Of a stretch of 64,000 nt of DNA, positions 1 through 9,567 are shown piece by piece; the stretch's first letter is position 1, and each line of letters begins with the position of its first letter. The notes under the pieces were generated by a model. That model had not been told where the DNA came from, made no database searches, and was given only the letters and a program-made list of their open reading frames with translations. The stretch is from Bartonella machadoae (GTDB lineage Bacteria > Pseudomonadota > Alphaproteobacteria > Rhizobiales > Rhizobiaceae), in assembly GCF_022559585.1 (NCBI RefSeq), contig NZ_CP087114.1, forward strand, positions 599,095 through 663,094, written 5' to 3'. A program made the position numbers and the translations under genes.

Positions 1-444
1 AAAGGAATAAAGAGGAGCGAGAGCGGCTTGCATATCAGGTGTTTTGAGAGTTGCAGATCGCCCGATAATGGCGCCCCATAGATTAGGGACAATTTTCCAA
101 TTGTGCGTATTTTGTTTTGGAGCAATGCGAATTCCATTACCAATCAGGGCAGCTAACCCACACAGAGCCGAGACAGCAATAAAATCGAGAGAAGATTGTT
201 GGCATTCAGCCACGTCATAAATATAGTCTCGTAAAGTTGAAGGCATTTGTTCGGGGTGAAAAGGTTCAACCGGTAAAAGCGCTTTGTTTATCGGTTTTAA
301 TTCACCCCATCCCATTTGTTGCAAAGCCTGTTCATAAGGGATGGCTTGTAAACAGGGATGCTCCTTTAAAGAGACAGGGGTGTTATCGTTATCAGTATCA
401 TTTACAGAACTATTTTCATTGTTTTCTAGAATATTTTTTGTCAT
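1..444 (-). CDS. DUF3987-type helicase/primase partner, N-terminal part, cut by window edge
   Basis: The reading frame is open from the ATG at 444 to base 1 and leaves the window, so only the first 148 residues are visible. It aligns residue for residue with the complete 538-aa copy at 47836-49452: shared GWGELKPIN, VAVSA and APKQ blocks, and NWKIVPNLWG before the P-loop-like segment. That segment reads GRSATLKTPDMQ here and GQPSARKTPAMQ in the other copy. DUF3987 proteins accompany Toprim primases in phage satellites and integrative islands and are thought to help replicate the element. The primase and integrase upstream of it in this copy are damaged, so the element is probably dead, but whether this gene is intact cannot be judged from the window. 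Confidence 0.8.
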   Translation of the reverse strand, partial: MTKNILENNENSSVNDTDNDNTPVSLKEHPCLQAIPYEQALQQMGWGELKPINKALLPVEPFHPEQMPSTLRDYIYDVAECQQSSLDFIAVSALCGLAALIGNGIRIAPKQNTHNWKIVPNLWGAIIGRSATLKTPDMQAALAPLYSF

Positions 445-508
445 TGTTTTTCGCTTTCATAATTTAATAATAAAATGTTGAAGTCAGAGCCATGGGGAGC
501 TTGCATCA

Positions 509-857
509 TCAAGACTTCAAAGCCTTGGCGATAAGCACGGGCAGCAAGCATCCATTGTCTTGTAAAAAGGTTCTATGGATTGCAAAGGAGCCACCACCCT
601 CAACAAGAGCAACCAACGCGGGGATGGTTTTGCCAGAGGGATGGGGGCATTTGCTATGAAAGCGTAAACTAGGGGGGCAAGTTACAAGTGATCCCACGCT
701 TGCGTAAATGAAGCTCTGCTATGGTCTCTTTAAAAGAATATAGAGCTAAACTAGGTGACCTATCATCATGGGCAGGGCAGCGGGCTAGTCCATAAGCACC
801 ATGCCAGACACCCCGCAAGGCATTTGTAATGCCCCGAGCATTTATAAAATGATACAT
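509..857 (-). pseudogene. Toprim-type primase remnant (left island copy)
   Basis: This is a decayed copy of the primase at 49425-50352. It starts MYHFINARG and keeps the CPAHDD zinc-binding-type motif. A segment from after SLAL to KETIAEL is missing, apparently lost between two tctcttta direct repeats. The frame stops at 669-671 with the same proline-stop junction as the right copy (ccc ccc tag) and continues in another frame as SLRFHSKC. A second deletion after FLQDNGC then removes the Toprim catalytic region and shifts the frame to a stop at 509. It cannot make an active primase. Confidence 0.85.
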
Positions 858-927
858 TTCTCTTGTCCTTAGACGTTGCGTCACAGGACGGGTTTTGCTA
901 TTTTCAATTTACGATAATTTGAGAAAG

Positions 928-959
928 CCTTGTCCGCCCTTACGTGACAAGGTTTTTTT
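928..959 (+). terminator. Hairpin with T-run between primase and AlpA genes (left copy)
   Basis: Arms CCTTGTC and GACAAGG enclose an 11-base loop and are followed by seven Ts on the plus strand. This is the form of a rho-independent terminator for plus-strand transcription. The neighbouring genes are on the minus strand, so it may block antisense transcription into alpA, or act as a processing hairpin in the minus-strand message. The right island carries the same hairpin at 50421-50452 with one loop difference and intact arms. Confidence 0.5.
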
Positions 960-1164
960 ATGCCACATCACTGAGATGTTGACGTTGCGTTTTGGCTTTT
1001 TCAATCACATTCAACAGATCCGATTTTAACCAACGCGATAAAGAACCCAATTTTAAGGGCTTTGGTAAAGATCCATTGGTGACATGGCGACGGAATGTTG
1101 AAACGCTTATATGCAATAATTTTGCACTTTCGCGGTCTGTAAGAAGAACATCATTTTCAGTCAT
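958..1164 (-). CDS. AlpA-family small DNA-binding regulator (left copy)
   Basis: A 68-aa protein with the excisionase/AlpA layout: LLTDRESAKLLHISVSTF is a MerR-like helix-turn-helix with the recognition helix in SVSTFRRHV, and W45 lies in the wing (SRWLKSDL). AlpA proteins activate or control the integrase of cryptic elements. The start at 1164 is preceded by AAAGGATT. It sits between the integrase and the primase in both islands and differs from the right copy (50451-50657) by two residues. The family is clear; its role in excision is inferred from context. Confidence 0.85.
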   Translation of the reverse strand: MTENDVLLTDRESAKLLHISVSTFRRHVTNGSLPKPLKLGSLSRWLKSDLLNVIEKAKTQRQHLSDVA

Positions 1165-1336
1165 AACTAAATCCTTTCAATCTAAAAATAGTAACAAATC
1201 ATAAGTATTTATTAACCATATTTTATTGAGATTTGAAAGTAAGTTTAATCATAAAAAACAGTACTTTATGATGTATTTTCTCATTTGATAATTTATGAGT
1301 CTTATTGAAACGGAATGAGAGAACGAAGAGAGAAAG

Positions 1337-1345
1337 TTATCCACA
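1337..1345. promoter_or_regulatory. Consensus DnaA box
   Basis: TTATCCACA is a perfect match to the E. coli DnaA-box consensus. It lies between the integrase end and the AlpA start. The same nonamer is kept at the equivalent place in the right island (50830-50838) and a third copy sits beside the integrase stub at 63293-63301. It may belong to an element origin. A single nonamer is weak evidence on its own. Confidence 0.4.
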
Positions 1346-1382
1346 GATAATGGAATAAAAATGGGGTACAAGCCCCCATCTT

Positions 1383-2549
1383 TTAAGATTTGCTCGTGAC
1401 ATAGGCAGCCCATTTATCCATATAAACACGACGCTGCTCTAAATAGTCAGTACGACGGTAGGCACGCTCTACTTTACCCCCGACCACATGACCTAGAATG
1501 GTTTCAGCTACCTCAAAAGGAGCATCTGTTGTTTCAGCTAACCAATCACGTAAACTAGAGCGAAAACCATGCGGACAAGCATCAAGTCCAGTTTTTTGCA
1601 TATATTGAGTCATACAATTTATACCAAGGGGACCCCGACCGGTTGCAGAGAAAAAGAAATCATTGCGAGAAAGCAGGCGTGCTTGTTTCAAAATTTCTAA
1701 TGCCTCTGATGATAAAGGCACGCGAAATTCTGTTGTAGCATCACGCCTTCCTTTCATATTCTCAGCAGGGATGGTCCATATATCACCATCAACTTGATCT
1801 TTATGGATATGACGCAAAGGATAGGTACGAACGCCTGTAAGGATAAGCAAACGCAAAGCCAAATGTGTCATGGTTGTTGTGTTGCAGAGTGTTTATAAAA
1901 AGCCGGTATATCTTTCCAATCCATAGCCGGTACGTTTTGCGTTTTATGGCGTTGTTTGCCTAAAGAGGGCGCGTGCTTTTTCTGTTGCTTGCAAATCAAC
2001 ATCCAAACCCAATGCAGCAGCATGTTTGAGACAAATATTAAGGCGATTTAGTGCTCTATAAGCTGTTGCAGCTTTTGTATGCCAGATAGGAGCAAGCACA
2101 TTACGTATATCATTTTGTGTAATTTCTGAAACGGGGAGGCAGCCTAATTGGGGGAGAATATGAAGTTGTAAAGGTGAAAACCAACGCCCATCTTTAGCAT
2201 CATTTTTTAGTTCAGCTTTACGAGTTTCGAAAGTGTCTAAAGCAATATCTTTTAAATAATGGAGATTGCGCATTGCCTCACGCTTTTGTTTCTCACGTTC
2301 TTTAATGGGGTCACGACCATCACGAATAACAAAACGCCATTGGGTTGCCAATTCACGGGCTTGTTTTAAAGAGACATCTCTTAAAGCACCCAAGCCCATC
2401 TCACGACGCCGCCCGTGAATGGTATATCGATAAATCCATTGAGCACCCCCATCTTTACGCTTATGAAGTACCAAGCCGGCACCATCATTATATTTGCCAG
2501 CCCCCAATGTTGCGACAGCTCTTGCATTAAGACGATTCATTAAAGGCAT
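1383..2549 (-). pseudogene. Tyrosine recombinase (phage-type integrase), frameshifted left copy
   Basis: The N-terminal part (2549 down to 1944) begins MPLMNRLNARAVATLG, the P4-like integrase arm-binding domain. It ends early after ATEKARALF because of one extra base near 1955-1965 relative to the right copy, which reads ALLGKQRHK there. The catalytic part then continues in a second frame to 1383, with box I LTGVRTYPL, HGFRSSLRDW, the LGH motif and the AYRRTDYLEQRR tyrosine region. Its C-terminus (VYMDKWAAYV) is the natural end that the right copy has lost. The gene is broken by a single frameshift. Confidence 0.9.
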
Positions 2550-2640
2550 TTTTACTCCTTTCTAAATGTTTTCTATCCACACGTTAATCCCACTTTTGAT
2601 GTGCAAAGGGATGGTTTTTATTGATTCAAGATAAGCAGGT

Positions 2641-2715
2641 TTGAAATGAGAGAATCTTACAATATTCGGGAGTCTCATTCAACATGCAAAACGATAAATT
2701 ATCTTTATAAATCAA
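2641..2715 (+). repeat. Integrase-upstream repeat, copy R1
   Basis: A 75-bp block containing gagaatcttacaatattcgg, then tctcattcaacatgcaaaa and ending tataaatcaa. It occurs five times in the window (R1 here, R2 3078-3158, R3 13161-13240 inverted, R4 52133-52210, R5 63355-63435), always about 100 bp upstream of an integrase 5' end. R1 belongs to the left integrase. Beyond it the sequence jumps straight into the middle of another integrase stub, so its right edge is a recombination junction. It may hold the attachment core of the element family; that is inference. Confidence 0.8.
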
Positions 2716-2734
2716 CGTGTTATCTAATGTGGTC

Positions 2735-2999
2735 ACAACCCTCACGAAGAACAAAATGCCATTGGGAACAAAACGCCATTGGGTTGCACATTCTACGTGC
2801 TTGTTTTAAAGAGACATCTCTTAAAGAGCACTCAAGCCCATTTCACGACGCTGCTCGTGAATGGTATAGCGTAAAAGCCACTGAGCACCACCATCTTTAC
2901 GCTTATGAAGGTGCAAGCCGGCACCATCATACTCTTTACCGCCCCCCCAATGTTGCCACCACTCTTGCATTAAAACGATTCATAAGAGGCATTTTTGCT
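2735..2999 (-). pseudogene. Integrase 5' stub
   Basis: Minus-strand sequence from about 2999 reads PLMNRFNARVVATLGG and, after frame changes, matches integrase N-terminal segments (HKRKDGGAQWLLRYT-like), ending near the segment that encodes RDGRDPIK in the intact gene. Only about the first 85 codons survive, with several frameshifts. It is stacked directly upstream of the left integrase, as expected from two successive insertions of related elements at one site. Confidence 0.75.
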
Positions 3000-3077
3000 C
3001 CTTTCTAAACGGTTTTCTCCCCACACACAAACCCCGCTTATGACGTGCAGAAACATAGTTTCACTTGATTCAACATA

Positions 3078-3158
3078 AGGGGATTTGAGATGAGAGAATC
3101 TTACAATATTCGGGGTCTCATTCAACAGGCAAAACAGTAAATTATCATTATAAATCAA
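3078..3158 (+). repeat. Integrase-upstream repeat, copy R2
   Basis: Second copy of the integrase-associated block, upstream of the stub at 2735-2999. It is closest in sequence to the inverted copy R3 at 13161-13240: both have ggggatttgaga at one edge and caacaggcaaaac inside. The similarity to R3 continues through the adjoining sequence up to the integrase start, roughly 200 bp in all. Confidence 0.8.
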
Positions 3159-3540
3159 TATCTTGTTTAATTTGTAAAATTTTATTATCCTCAAAGAAGA
3201 TATTATCATAAAATGTGCGAAACTATTGCTCTTGTAAAAGATTTTTAATAAATTTAAATGGTTGGTACAATTTAAAGGATAAATTTTAAAAGGTAAAGAG
3301 GAGTTTGAACAGATAATAGAGAACTTTCTATTTTGAATCCAGCGCTTAGATTTTTCTATTATGAATAGTCCTGATAACAGATTTGAGGGAACTATGCACT
3401 TTGATAAAGCGTTCAAATTTTTAATAAGCTTTTTGAGCAAAAAATAAATCTTGAGTTGTTTTTCTTGTGTTTTATTTTGATTATTGTATATACTCTAATA
3501 ATTGTTATGAAATTTTTTAAGCTTTAAGAAAGAGATATAA
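3159..3540. other. Intergenic region upstream of rpoZ
   Basis: AT-rich sequence between repeat R2 and rpoZ. No supportable gene was seen. The rpoZ promoter probably lies in the last 100 bp (the tatact at 3488-3493 is a possible -10), but no convincing -35 was found. Confidence 0.4.
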
Positions 3541-3939
3541 ATGGCTCGCGTAACAGTAGAAGATTGTATTGATAAAGTCGATAATCGCTTTGAGTTGGTA
3601 CTTTTAGCGGGGCATCGAGCACGACAGATTTCTCAGGGTGCACAGATTACGATTGATCGTGATAATGATAAAAATCCAGTTGTTGCTTTGCGTGAAATAG
3701 CAGAAGAAACATTATCGCCTGCTGATTTAAAAGAAGATCTTATTCATTCGTTGCAAAAGCATGTGGAAGTGGATGAACCAGAAGCAGAAAATGAATTGAT
3801 TACGCATTTAGGTGAAGCTGAAGATGTGTTTAGATCCTCATCAGAAGAAGGGGGAATTTCATTTGATCATATGTCAGAAGAAGAGCTTTTAGCAGGGATT
3901 GAAGGTTTGGTTGTTCCGGAGAAGAGTGACGATTATTGA
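3541..3939 (+). CDS. rpoZ: RNA polymerase omega subunit
   Basis: A 132-aa protein starting [20 protein letters not shown]. The N-terminal 65 residues are the omega fold ([22 protein letters not shown]), which binds the beta' subunit and helps assemble RNA polymerase. The long acidic C-terminal tail is usual in alphaproteobacteria. The start follows AAGAAAGAG. It lies just upstream of rsh, the common rhizobial order; in many bacteria omega also mediates ppGpp sensing by the polymerase, the alarmone made by the next gene. Confidence 0.95.
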   Translation: MARVTVEDCIDKVDNRFELVLLAGHRARQISQGAQITIDRDNDKNPVVALREIAEETLSPADLKEDLIHSLQKHVEVDEPEAENELITHLGEAEDVFRSSSEEGGISFDHMSEEELLAGIEGLVVPEKSDDY

Positions 3940-4073
3940 TTGCGGTGATGTATAGTTACGGAAGCGTATATAGGTTATTATGGAGTAACGGTCGTTTTTT
4001 CTCTTGTACTTTTGACTGGATATATTCATGTTCAGTAAGGATTGAATTGTAAAGAGATAAAGGATGTGCTCGT

Positions 4074-6299
4074 ATGATGCGTCAGTGTGAGCTTGTTGGG
4101 CGTGTTCAACGTTACAAGTCTGACGTGGATGAGGTTTTGTTAAAGAAAGCTTATGATTATGCAATGCAAAAGCATGGTCATCAAAAGCGTGCTTCGGGTG
4201 ATCTTTATTTTTCTCATCCTTTAGAAGTTGCCGCTATTTTGACAGATATGCGGTTGGATGAAGCAACAATTGCCGTTGCTCTTTTGCATGATACAATTGA
4301 AGATACAAGTGCGACACGAGCAGAAATTGATCAACTTTTTGGCTCTGAAATTGGTAAGTTGGTTGAAGGGCTTACAAAACTTAATAAACTTGATCTTGTC
4401 TCGAAAAAGGCCGTACAGGCAGAGAATCTTCGTAAACTTCTTATTGCTATTTCTGATGATGTTCGTGTTCTTTTAGTCAAACTTGCAGATCGTCTTCATA
4501 ATATGCGCACCCTTGGTGTTATGCGTGATGAGAAGCGTCGGCGAATTGCCGAGGAGACGATGGATATTTATGCGCCGCTTGCAGGTCGTATGGGGATGCA
4601 AGATATGCGCGAGGAGCTAGAAGATCTTTCTTTCTTTTATTTAAATCCAGAAGGTTATCGTACGATAACCAATCGACTTTCTGAATTATCAAAGCGCAAT
4701 CGTGATTTGCTTTCTAGGATTGAAAACGAGTTGGCAAAACTTTTTTTCGAGTATGGTATTAAAGCCGATGTTAAAAGCCGTCAGAAAAAATCTTATTCCG
4801 TTTTTCGCAAAATGGAAAGTAAAGCATTATCTTTTGAACAATTATCAGATATTTTTGGATTTCGAGTGATTGTTGAAACAGTAAATGATTGTTATCGCGC
4901 TCTTGGTGTTATCCATACGACGTGGCCAATGGTGCCTGGTCGTTTTAAAGATTATATTTCTATCCCCAAGCAAAATGATTATCGTTCCATTCATACAACG
5001 ATTGTGGGTCCTTCGAGGCAACGTGTAGAACTGCAGATTAGAACTGCTGCTATGGATGAAGTTGCTGAGTACGGTGTTGCAGCACATTCTATTTATAAAG
5101 AGCAAGGTTCTCATTATTCAGCTTCAAGGTTATCAAATGAAACAAATGCGTATGCATGGTTGCGTCAAACGATTCAGTCTTTGTCAGATGGGGATAATCC
5201 AGAAGAGTTTTTAGAGCACACAAAGCTTGAGCTTTTTCAAGATCAAGTTTTTTGTTTTACTCCGAAAGGCCGATTGATTGCTTTTCCAAAAGGTGCTACT
5301 CCGATTGATTTTGCTTACGCCGTTCATACAGACATTGGTAATTCTTGTGTGGGAGTCAAAATCAATGGTCGTATTATGCCTTTAATGACCAAATTGAAAA
5401 ATGGTGATGAGGTTGATATTATACGTTCACAAGCACAAATTCCACCAGCAGCATGGGAGTTTCTTGTTGTAACAGGAAAAGCACGTTCAGCTATTCGCCG
5501 AGCAACCCGCGCAGCGGTACGTAAGCAATATTCAGGTTTGGGATACCGTATACTTGAGCGTTCGTTTGAACATATGGGAAAACAATTTTCAAAAGATGTT
5601 CTGAAACAAGTTTTGCCTCGTTTGGCACGCAAAGATGTCGAAGATGTATTGGCTGCAGTTGGGCGTGGAGAATTACTTTCTGCTGATGTGGTTAAAGCAA
5701 TTTATCCTGATTATCAAGATCACCGTGTTGTACAAAAGTCATCTTTTAGGCCAGGGGAAGAAGGTTGGTTTAACATTGAAAATGCTCAAGGGATGATTTT
5801 TAAAGTTCCAGAAAATGAAAAGGATGCAACTGCGGAGCAACACCAGTCTAAAGCATTACCTATTCGAGGAACCCGTGGAGATATTCCTGTCCGTTTTTCT
5901 CCTGAAGGAGCAGTGCCAGGAGACCGGATTGTTGGCATTATGCAGCCAGGGTCGGGGATTGTTATTTATCCGATACAGTCTTCGGCTTTGATGGCGTATG
6001 ATGATCAACCAGAGCGGTGGATTGATGTCCGCTGGGATATTGATGCTCAAATGAATGAACGTTTTCCTGCTCGCGTGAATATTTTAGCTGTTAATAGTCC
6101 AGGTTCTTTGGCTGAAATTACCCAAGTGATTTCCGCTCATGATGCTAACATCCAAAATTTATCTTTGATCCACAAAGCACCAGATTTCACAGAAATTATG
6201 ATTGATTTGGAAGTTTGGGATTTAAAACATTTGAATCGTATTTTTTCTCAGTTAAAAGAAGCCGGTTCAGTGAGTGCAGTGCGGCGCGTTCATGGATAA
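4074..6299 (+). CDS. rsh: Bifunctional (p)ppGpp synthetase/hydrolase, RelA/SpoT (Rsh)
   Basis: 741 aa, the full length of long RSH proteins. The order is an N-terminal HD hydrolase domain (SHPLEVAAIL and LLHDTIEDT, about residues 45-75), the synthetase domain (FGFRVIVETVNDCYRALG and KDYISIPKQNDYRSIHT, about 260-310), a TGS domain (FCFTPKGRLIAFPKG, about 395-450) and a C-terminal ACT domain (ARVNILAVNSPGSLAEIT). Both catalytic domains keep their motifs, so one enzyme probably both makes and degrades ppGpp, as is usual in alphaproteobacteria. The ATG at 4074 is followed directly by a second ATG; AAAGGA lies upstream. Confidence 0.95.
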   Translation: MMRQCELVGRVQRYKSDVDEVLLKKAYDYAMQKHGHQKRASGDLYFSHPLEVAAILTDMRLDEATIAVALLHDTIEDTSATRAEIDQLFGSEIGKLVEGLTKLNKLDLVSKKAVQAENLRKLLIAISDDVRVLLVKLADRLHNMRTLGVMRDEKRRRIAEETMDIYAPLAGRMGMQDMREELEDLSFFYLNPEGYRTITNRLSELSKRNRDLLSRIENELAKLFFEYGIKADVKSRQKKSYSVFRKMESKALSFEQLSDIFGFRVIVETVNDCYRALGVIHTTWPMVPGRFKDYISIPKQNDYRSIHTTIVGPSRQRVELQIRTAAMDEVAEYGVAAHSIYKEQGSHYSASRLSNETNAYAWLRQTIQSLSDGDNPEEFLEHTKLELFQDQVFCFTPKGRLIAFPKGATPIDFAYAVHTDIGNSCVGVKINGRIMPLMTKLKNGDEVDIIRSQAQIPPAAWEFLVVTGKARSAIRRATRAAVRKQYSGLGYRILERSFEHMGKQFSKDVLKQVLPRLARKDVEDVLAAVGRGELLSADVVKAIYPDYQDHRVVQKSSFRPGEEGWFNIENAQGMIFKVPENEKDATAEQHQSKALPIRGTRGDIPVRFSPEGAVPGDRIVGIMQPGSGIVIYPIQSSALMAYDDQPERWIDVRWDIDAQMNERFPARVNILAVNSPGSLAEITQVISAHDANIQNLSLIHKAPDFTEIMIDLEVWDLKHLNRIFSQLKEAGSVSAVRRVHG

Positions 6300-6315
6300 G
6301 AAGCGAGGTTTTGCA

Positions 6316-6894
6316 ATGGATACACAAGAGGTCATTGATATATTTAAACAAGCAGATGCTATTTTGGAAGGGCATTTCATTTTAACATCAGGTCGTCATA
6401 GTGCTACTTATATGCAAAAGGCGAAAGTCTTTATGCATGCTGATTTGACAGAGAAGTTATGTCGTGGTTTGGCTGAAAAAATCAAAAAATTGATTAAAGA
6501 AAAGATAGATTATGTGGTTGGTCCTGCAATTGGTGGTCTTATTCCTTCTTACGAAACATCACGTCACCTTGGTGTACCTTCTCTTTGGGTAGAACGCGTA
6601 AATGGTGTCTTTGAATTGCGTCGTTTTGAAATTAAGAAGGGTGCACGCGTTGTGATTGTTGAAGATATTGTTACAACAGGTCTTTCCATTCGTGAAACGG
6701 TTGAGGCTCTGGTAGCAGCAGGAGCAGATGTATTGGCGAGTGCATGTATCCTTGATCGTTCTGCTGGTAAGGTTGATGTTGGAGTTCCATTGATTGCACT
6801 TGCTGAATATGAGATAGCATCTTATGCGAGTGATGCACTTCCTGCTGAACTCGCTGTGCTGCCAGCCATTAAGCCAGGAAGTAGAAATATTTAA
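6316..6894 (+). CDS. pyrE: Orotate phosphoribosyltransferase
   Basis: Catalyses orotate + PRPP to OMP in pyrimidine synthesis. The 193-aa protein carries the PRPP-binding motif VVIVEDIVTTGLS and the ILTSGRHSATYMQ start of the family. I chose the ATG at 6316 (MDTQEVIDIF) because GCGAGG precedes it and family members start here; two upstream ATGs at 6274 and 6292 overlap or abut rsh. It lies 16 bp after rsh, so co-transcription is likely. pyrC is elsewhere in this window (15147). Confidence 0.93.
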   Translation: MDTQEVIDIFKQADAILEGHFILTSGRHSATYMQKAKVFMHADLTEKLCRGLAEKIKKLIKEKIDYVVGPAIGGLIPSYETSRHLGVPSLWVERVNGVFELRRFEIKKGARVVIVEDIVTTGLSIRETVEALVAAGADVLASACILDRSAGKVDVGVPLIALAEYEIASYASDALPAELAVLPAIKPGSRNI

Positions 6895-6986
6895 TTGCCT
6901 TTCACTTTTTTTGTGCAAAGGCCTGAAGGAGTGAATTTGCAACATATGGGTTATTTTCTTGTCACAAGATGTGTATTGGGAATGAT

Positions 6987-7583
6987 ATGCTTTTTCGTCG
7001 TAGAGAACCAATAGATTTTGTAAAGCGTATTCGACTTTGGTTATGGCCGCGTCGTTCATTCTCTCGTTCATTTTGTTATATACGCAAACGTATTTTGCGT
7101 ATATCAGCAACACCGCATAAAGTTGCGTTGGGGTTTTCTATTGGCATTTTTTTAGCTTGTTCACCTCTGTTTGGGATGCATATTATTTTGGCAATATTTT
7201 TTTCTTGGATTTTGCGTGGAAACTTTGCGGCAGCAATTATTGGAACGGTTTTTTCTAATCCACTTACATTTTTATTGATTGTCATGGCCGACTATAAGAT
7301 AGGTTATTTCTGTTTATCACTTTTTAGCGATGTAAACGAGATTTCTCTTTCTCAAATTCGCCTTTTGTTTAATGATTTAACACTCTCAAATGTCCCTTTG
7401 CTTTTTAAGGGCGCTTGGAATTCCATTATGAGGCCAATGATTATAGGTGGTACTCTTTTAGGTATTCTTTTGGGTGCTCTCTCTTACATAGGTGTTTATA
7501 GAGCAATTGCCCGCTTTCAACAAAGGCGATATCAAAAGCTTATGAAAAAGCACTTGTATCAAAAGAATTCGAGTAATATTTGA
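6987..7583 (+). CDS. DUF2062 membrane protein
   Basis: A 198-aa protein with the DUF2062 signature: a basic N-terminus, [19 protein letters not shown], then [24 protein letters not shown] and a C-terminal hydrophobic hairpin ([14 protein letters not shown]). Three or four membrane segments are visible. Its function is unknown. An in-frame upstream ATG at 6969 would add six residues. The stop codon overlaps the acpS start by one base, which points to translational coupling. Confidence 0.85.
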   Translation: MLFRRREPIDFVKRIRLWLWPRRSFSRSFCYIRKRILRISATPHKVALGFSIGIFLACSPLFGMHIILAIFFSWILRGNFAAAIIGTVFSNPLTFLLIVMADYKIGYFCLSLFSDVNEISLSQIRLLFNDLTLSNVPLLFKGAWNSIMRPMIIGGTLLGILLGALSYIGVYRAIARFQQRRYQKLMKKHLYQKNSSNI

Positions 7584-7984
7584 TGATTATTGGACTTGGA
7601 AATGATCTCATTGATATCAGACGTATTGACAGAATGTTGATTCGTTATGGTGATCGTTTCATTCAACGTATTTTTACTGATATTGAACAGAAAAAGTCTG
7701 AAAATCTTCAAAAGAGATCTTCTTCTTATGCCAAAAGATTTGCCGCTAAAGAAGCATGTGCTAAGGCTCTAGGGACAGGAATTGCTTGTGGTGTAGGGTG
7801 GAAAGATATGGGAGTGATCAATTTGCCCTCCGGTAAACCGATTATGACACTTACAGATCGTGCACAAATGCAATTGCAAAAATTATTGCCTCCCGATTGC
7901 GAAGCTGTCATTCATCTGAGTATGACAGATGATTTTCCTTGGGCGCAGGCATTTATTATTATCGAAGCACTTCCACGTGGATAG
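7583..7984 (+). CDS. acpS: Holo-[acyl-carrier-protein] synthase
   Basis: Transfers the 4'-phosphopantetheine arm of CoA to acyl carrier protein. The 133-aa protein starts [15 protein letters not shown], with the Mg-binding Asp in GNDLIDI, and has [14 protein letters not shown], the conserved Glu/Lys helix of the family. The ATG at 7583 overlaps the preceding TGA; a TTG at 7580 is less likely. It precedes lepB, rnc, era and recO in the usual alphaproteobacterial order. Confidence 0.95.
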   Translation: MIIGLGNDLIDIRRIDRMLIRYGDRFIQRIFTDIEQKKSENLQKRSSSYAKRFAAKEACAKALGTGIACGVGWKDMGVINLPSGKPIMTLTDRAQMQLQKLLPPDCEAVIHLSMTDDFPWAQAFIIIEALPRG

Positions 7985-8066
7985 AGATTGGTTGGAGATT
8001 GTGCTTTTGTTATTTGAATATTATGATAAAAAATGAATTATATCTGTGATGGGAAGGTAATCTGTA

Positions 8067-8879
8067 ATGATGCAGAAAGAACAAATGTATAAAAAGAAAG
8101 AAAAAGGTGGAATTCTTGAATTTATTTGGGTTTTGATACAGGCTCTATTTTTAGCAGCGGTTATTCGTACACTTTTTTTCCAGCCTTTTAGTATTCCTTC
8201 TGGTTCAATGCGTCCTACTCTTCTTGTGGGTGATTATCTGTTTGTTTCTAAATATGCATATGGATATTCTCGTTTTTCTATCCCTTTTTCTCCCCCTCTT
8301 TTTTCGGGGCGTATTTGGGCATCTCAGCCTCAGCGTGGAGATGTTGTGGTTTTTCGCTTACCAAGTAATCCTAGTATTGATTATATAAAACGTATTGTTG
8401 GGTTACCGGGTGATCGTATACAAGTTCGTCAAAGTGTTCTTTATATTAATGATCAGGCTGTTTCGCGCCATTTCATGGGGAAGATAAATAATTCTGATAT
8501 AACAGAGGTTAATTCCCCTGTTGACGTTTATCGTGAGACGATGCCGAATGGTGTGAGCTACGATACACTTGATTTAGCTTTCATTCCACAAGTTGATGAT
8601 ACGAAAGTCTTCGAAGTTCCACAGGGGCATTATTTTATGATGGGGGATAACCGCGATAATTCAGACGATAGTCGTCTGGATGTAGGCTATGTTCCAGAAG
8701 AGAATCTTATTGGACGCGCAAGTGTGATTTTTTTCTCTATCAGCAATGGCTCAAGTGCTTGGCAAATTTGGCGTTGGCCGTTTGATGTGCGTTGGAGTCG
8801 TTTATTTTCTTTGATCAATACTGTTCATGATTTGCCACTTGTCAAGCAAGGAATCAACGATGAAGCGTCCAATCATTGA
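8067..8879 (+). CDS. lepB: Signal peptidase I
   Basis: A 270-aa inner-membrane protease that removes signal peptides from exported proteins. It has one N-terminal membrane anchor (FIWVLIQALFLAAVIRTLFF), the catalytic serine in IPSGSMRPTL, the catalytic lysine in DYIKRIVGLPGD and the C-terminal GDNRDNSDDSR box. All catalytic parts are present. The start region has ATGATG at 8067. Its 3' end overlaps rnc by 20 bases. Confidence 0.95.
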   Translation: MMQKEQMYKKKEKGGILEFIWVLIQALFLAAVIRTLFFQPFSIPSGSMRPTLLVGDYLFVSKYAYGYSRFSIPFSPPLFSGRIWASQPQRGDVVVFRLPSNPSIDYIKRIVGLPGDRIQVRQSVLYINDQAVSRHFMGKINNSDITEVNSPVDVYRETMPNGVSYDTLDLAFIPQVDDTKVFEVPQGHYFMMGDNRDNSDDSRLDVGYVPEENLIGRASVIFFSISNGSSAWQIWRWPFDVRWSRLFSLINTVHDLPLVKQGINDEASNH

Positions 8880-9567
8880 TCAGCTTGAAAAGCTGACAGG
8901 GCATCGTTTTCAAGATGAAAAGAGGTTAAAAAGGGCATTAACCCATTCTAGTGTGCAAGATTCGGAACAGGGCAATTATGAAAGACTGGAATTTTTAGGT
9001 GATCGGGTTCTAGGGCTTTTGATTGCCGAAATGCTCTATCAGTTTTTTCCGCAGGCAAGCGAAGGGGAGTTATCTGTACGTTTAAACGGTTTGGTCAATG
9101 CGCAGACATGTGCCGATATTGCGCGAGAGATGGGTTTACCTGAAATGATTCATGTTGGTTTTGAAATGAAAAACTTTGAAGGACGCCGACTCATCAATAT
9201 GCATGCTGATGTGATAGAAGCTTTAATAGCTGTGATGTATCTAGAAGGAGGATTGGAGAGCGTTCGCCCCTTTATCCAAAGATATTGGCAAAGTCGAGCA
9301 AAACAAATGGACGCAGGGCGACGTGATGCCAAGACACAATTACAGGAATGGGCGCACATGCAAGGGAATGCACAACCACATTATAGAGTTATAAAACGTT
9401 CTGGTCCAGATCATGATCCTGTTTTTATGGTAGAAGTAAGTATTTTGGGGTTTGCCCCAGAGATTGGGCAGGGCAACTCTAAACGCTATGCTGAAAGAAT
9501 GGCAGCTGAAAAAATTTTACAACGGGAGGGTATATGGGGAAAAATGGGAAAAAATAATCATGGATGA
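8860..9567 (+). CDS. rnc: Ribonuclease III
   Basis: Cleaves double-stranded RNA in rRNA maturation and sRNA decay. The catalytic domain carries the signature ERLEFLGDRVL and the second acidic site in HADVIEALIA. A double-stranded-RNA-binding domain follows (DAKTQLQEWAH onward). The start MKRPIIDQLEK at 8860 lies inside the end of lepB and gives 235 aa, the normal length; an upstream ATG would extend it further into lepB. It overlaps era by 8 bases. Confidence 0.95.
   Translation: MKRPIIDQLEKLTGHRFQDEKRLKRALTHSSVQDSEQGNYERLEFLGDRVLGLLIAEMLYQFFPQASEGELSVRLNGLVNAQTCADIAREMGLPEMIHVGFEMKNFEGRRLINMHADVIEALIAVMYLEGGLESVRPFIQRYWQSRAKQMDAGRRDAKTQLQEWAHMQGNAQPHYRVIKRSGPDHDPVFMVEVSILGFAPEIGQGNSKRYAERMAAEKILQREGIWGKMGKNNHG

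Noticed and set aside
2646..3008. 120-aa plus-strand frame
   Set aside because: It is the antisense of repeat R1 and an integrase stub, with no coding signals of its own.
2970..3440. 156-aa minus-strand frame upstream of the integrase stub
   Set aside because: Half of it is a translation of repeat R2. A similar peptide appears at 13198 from R3, so the protein-level match only reflects the conserved DNA block.
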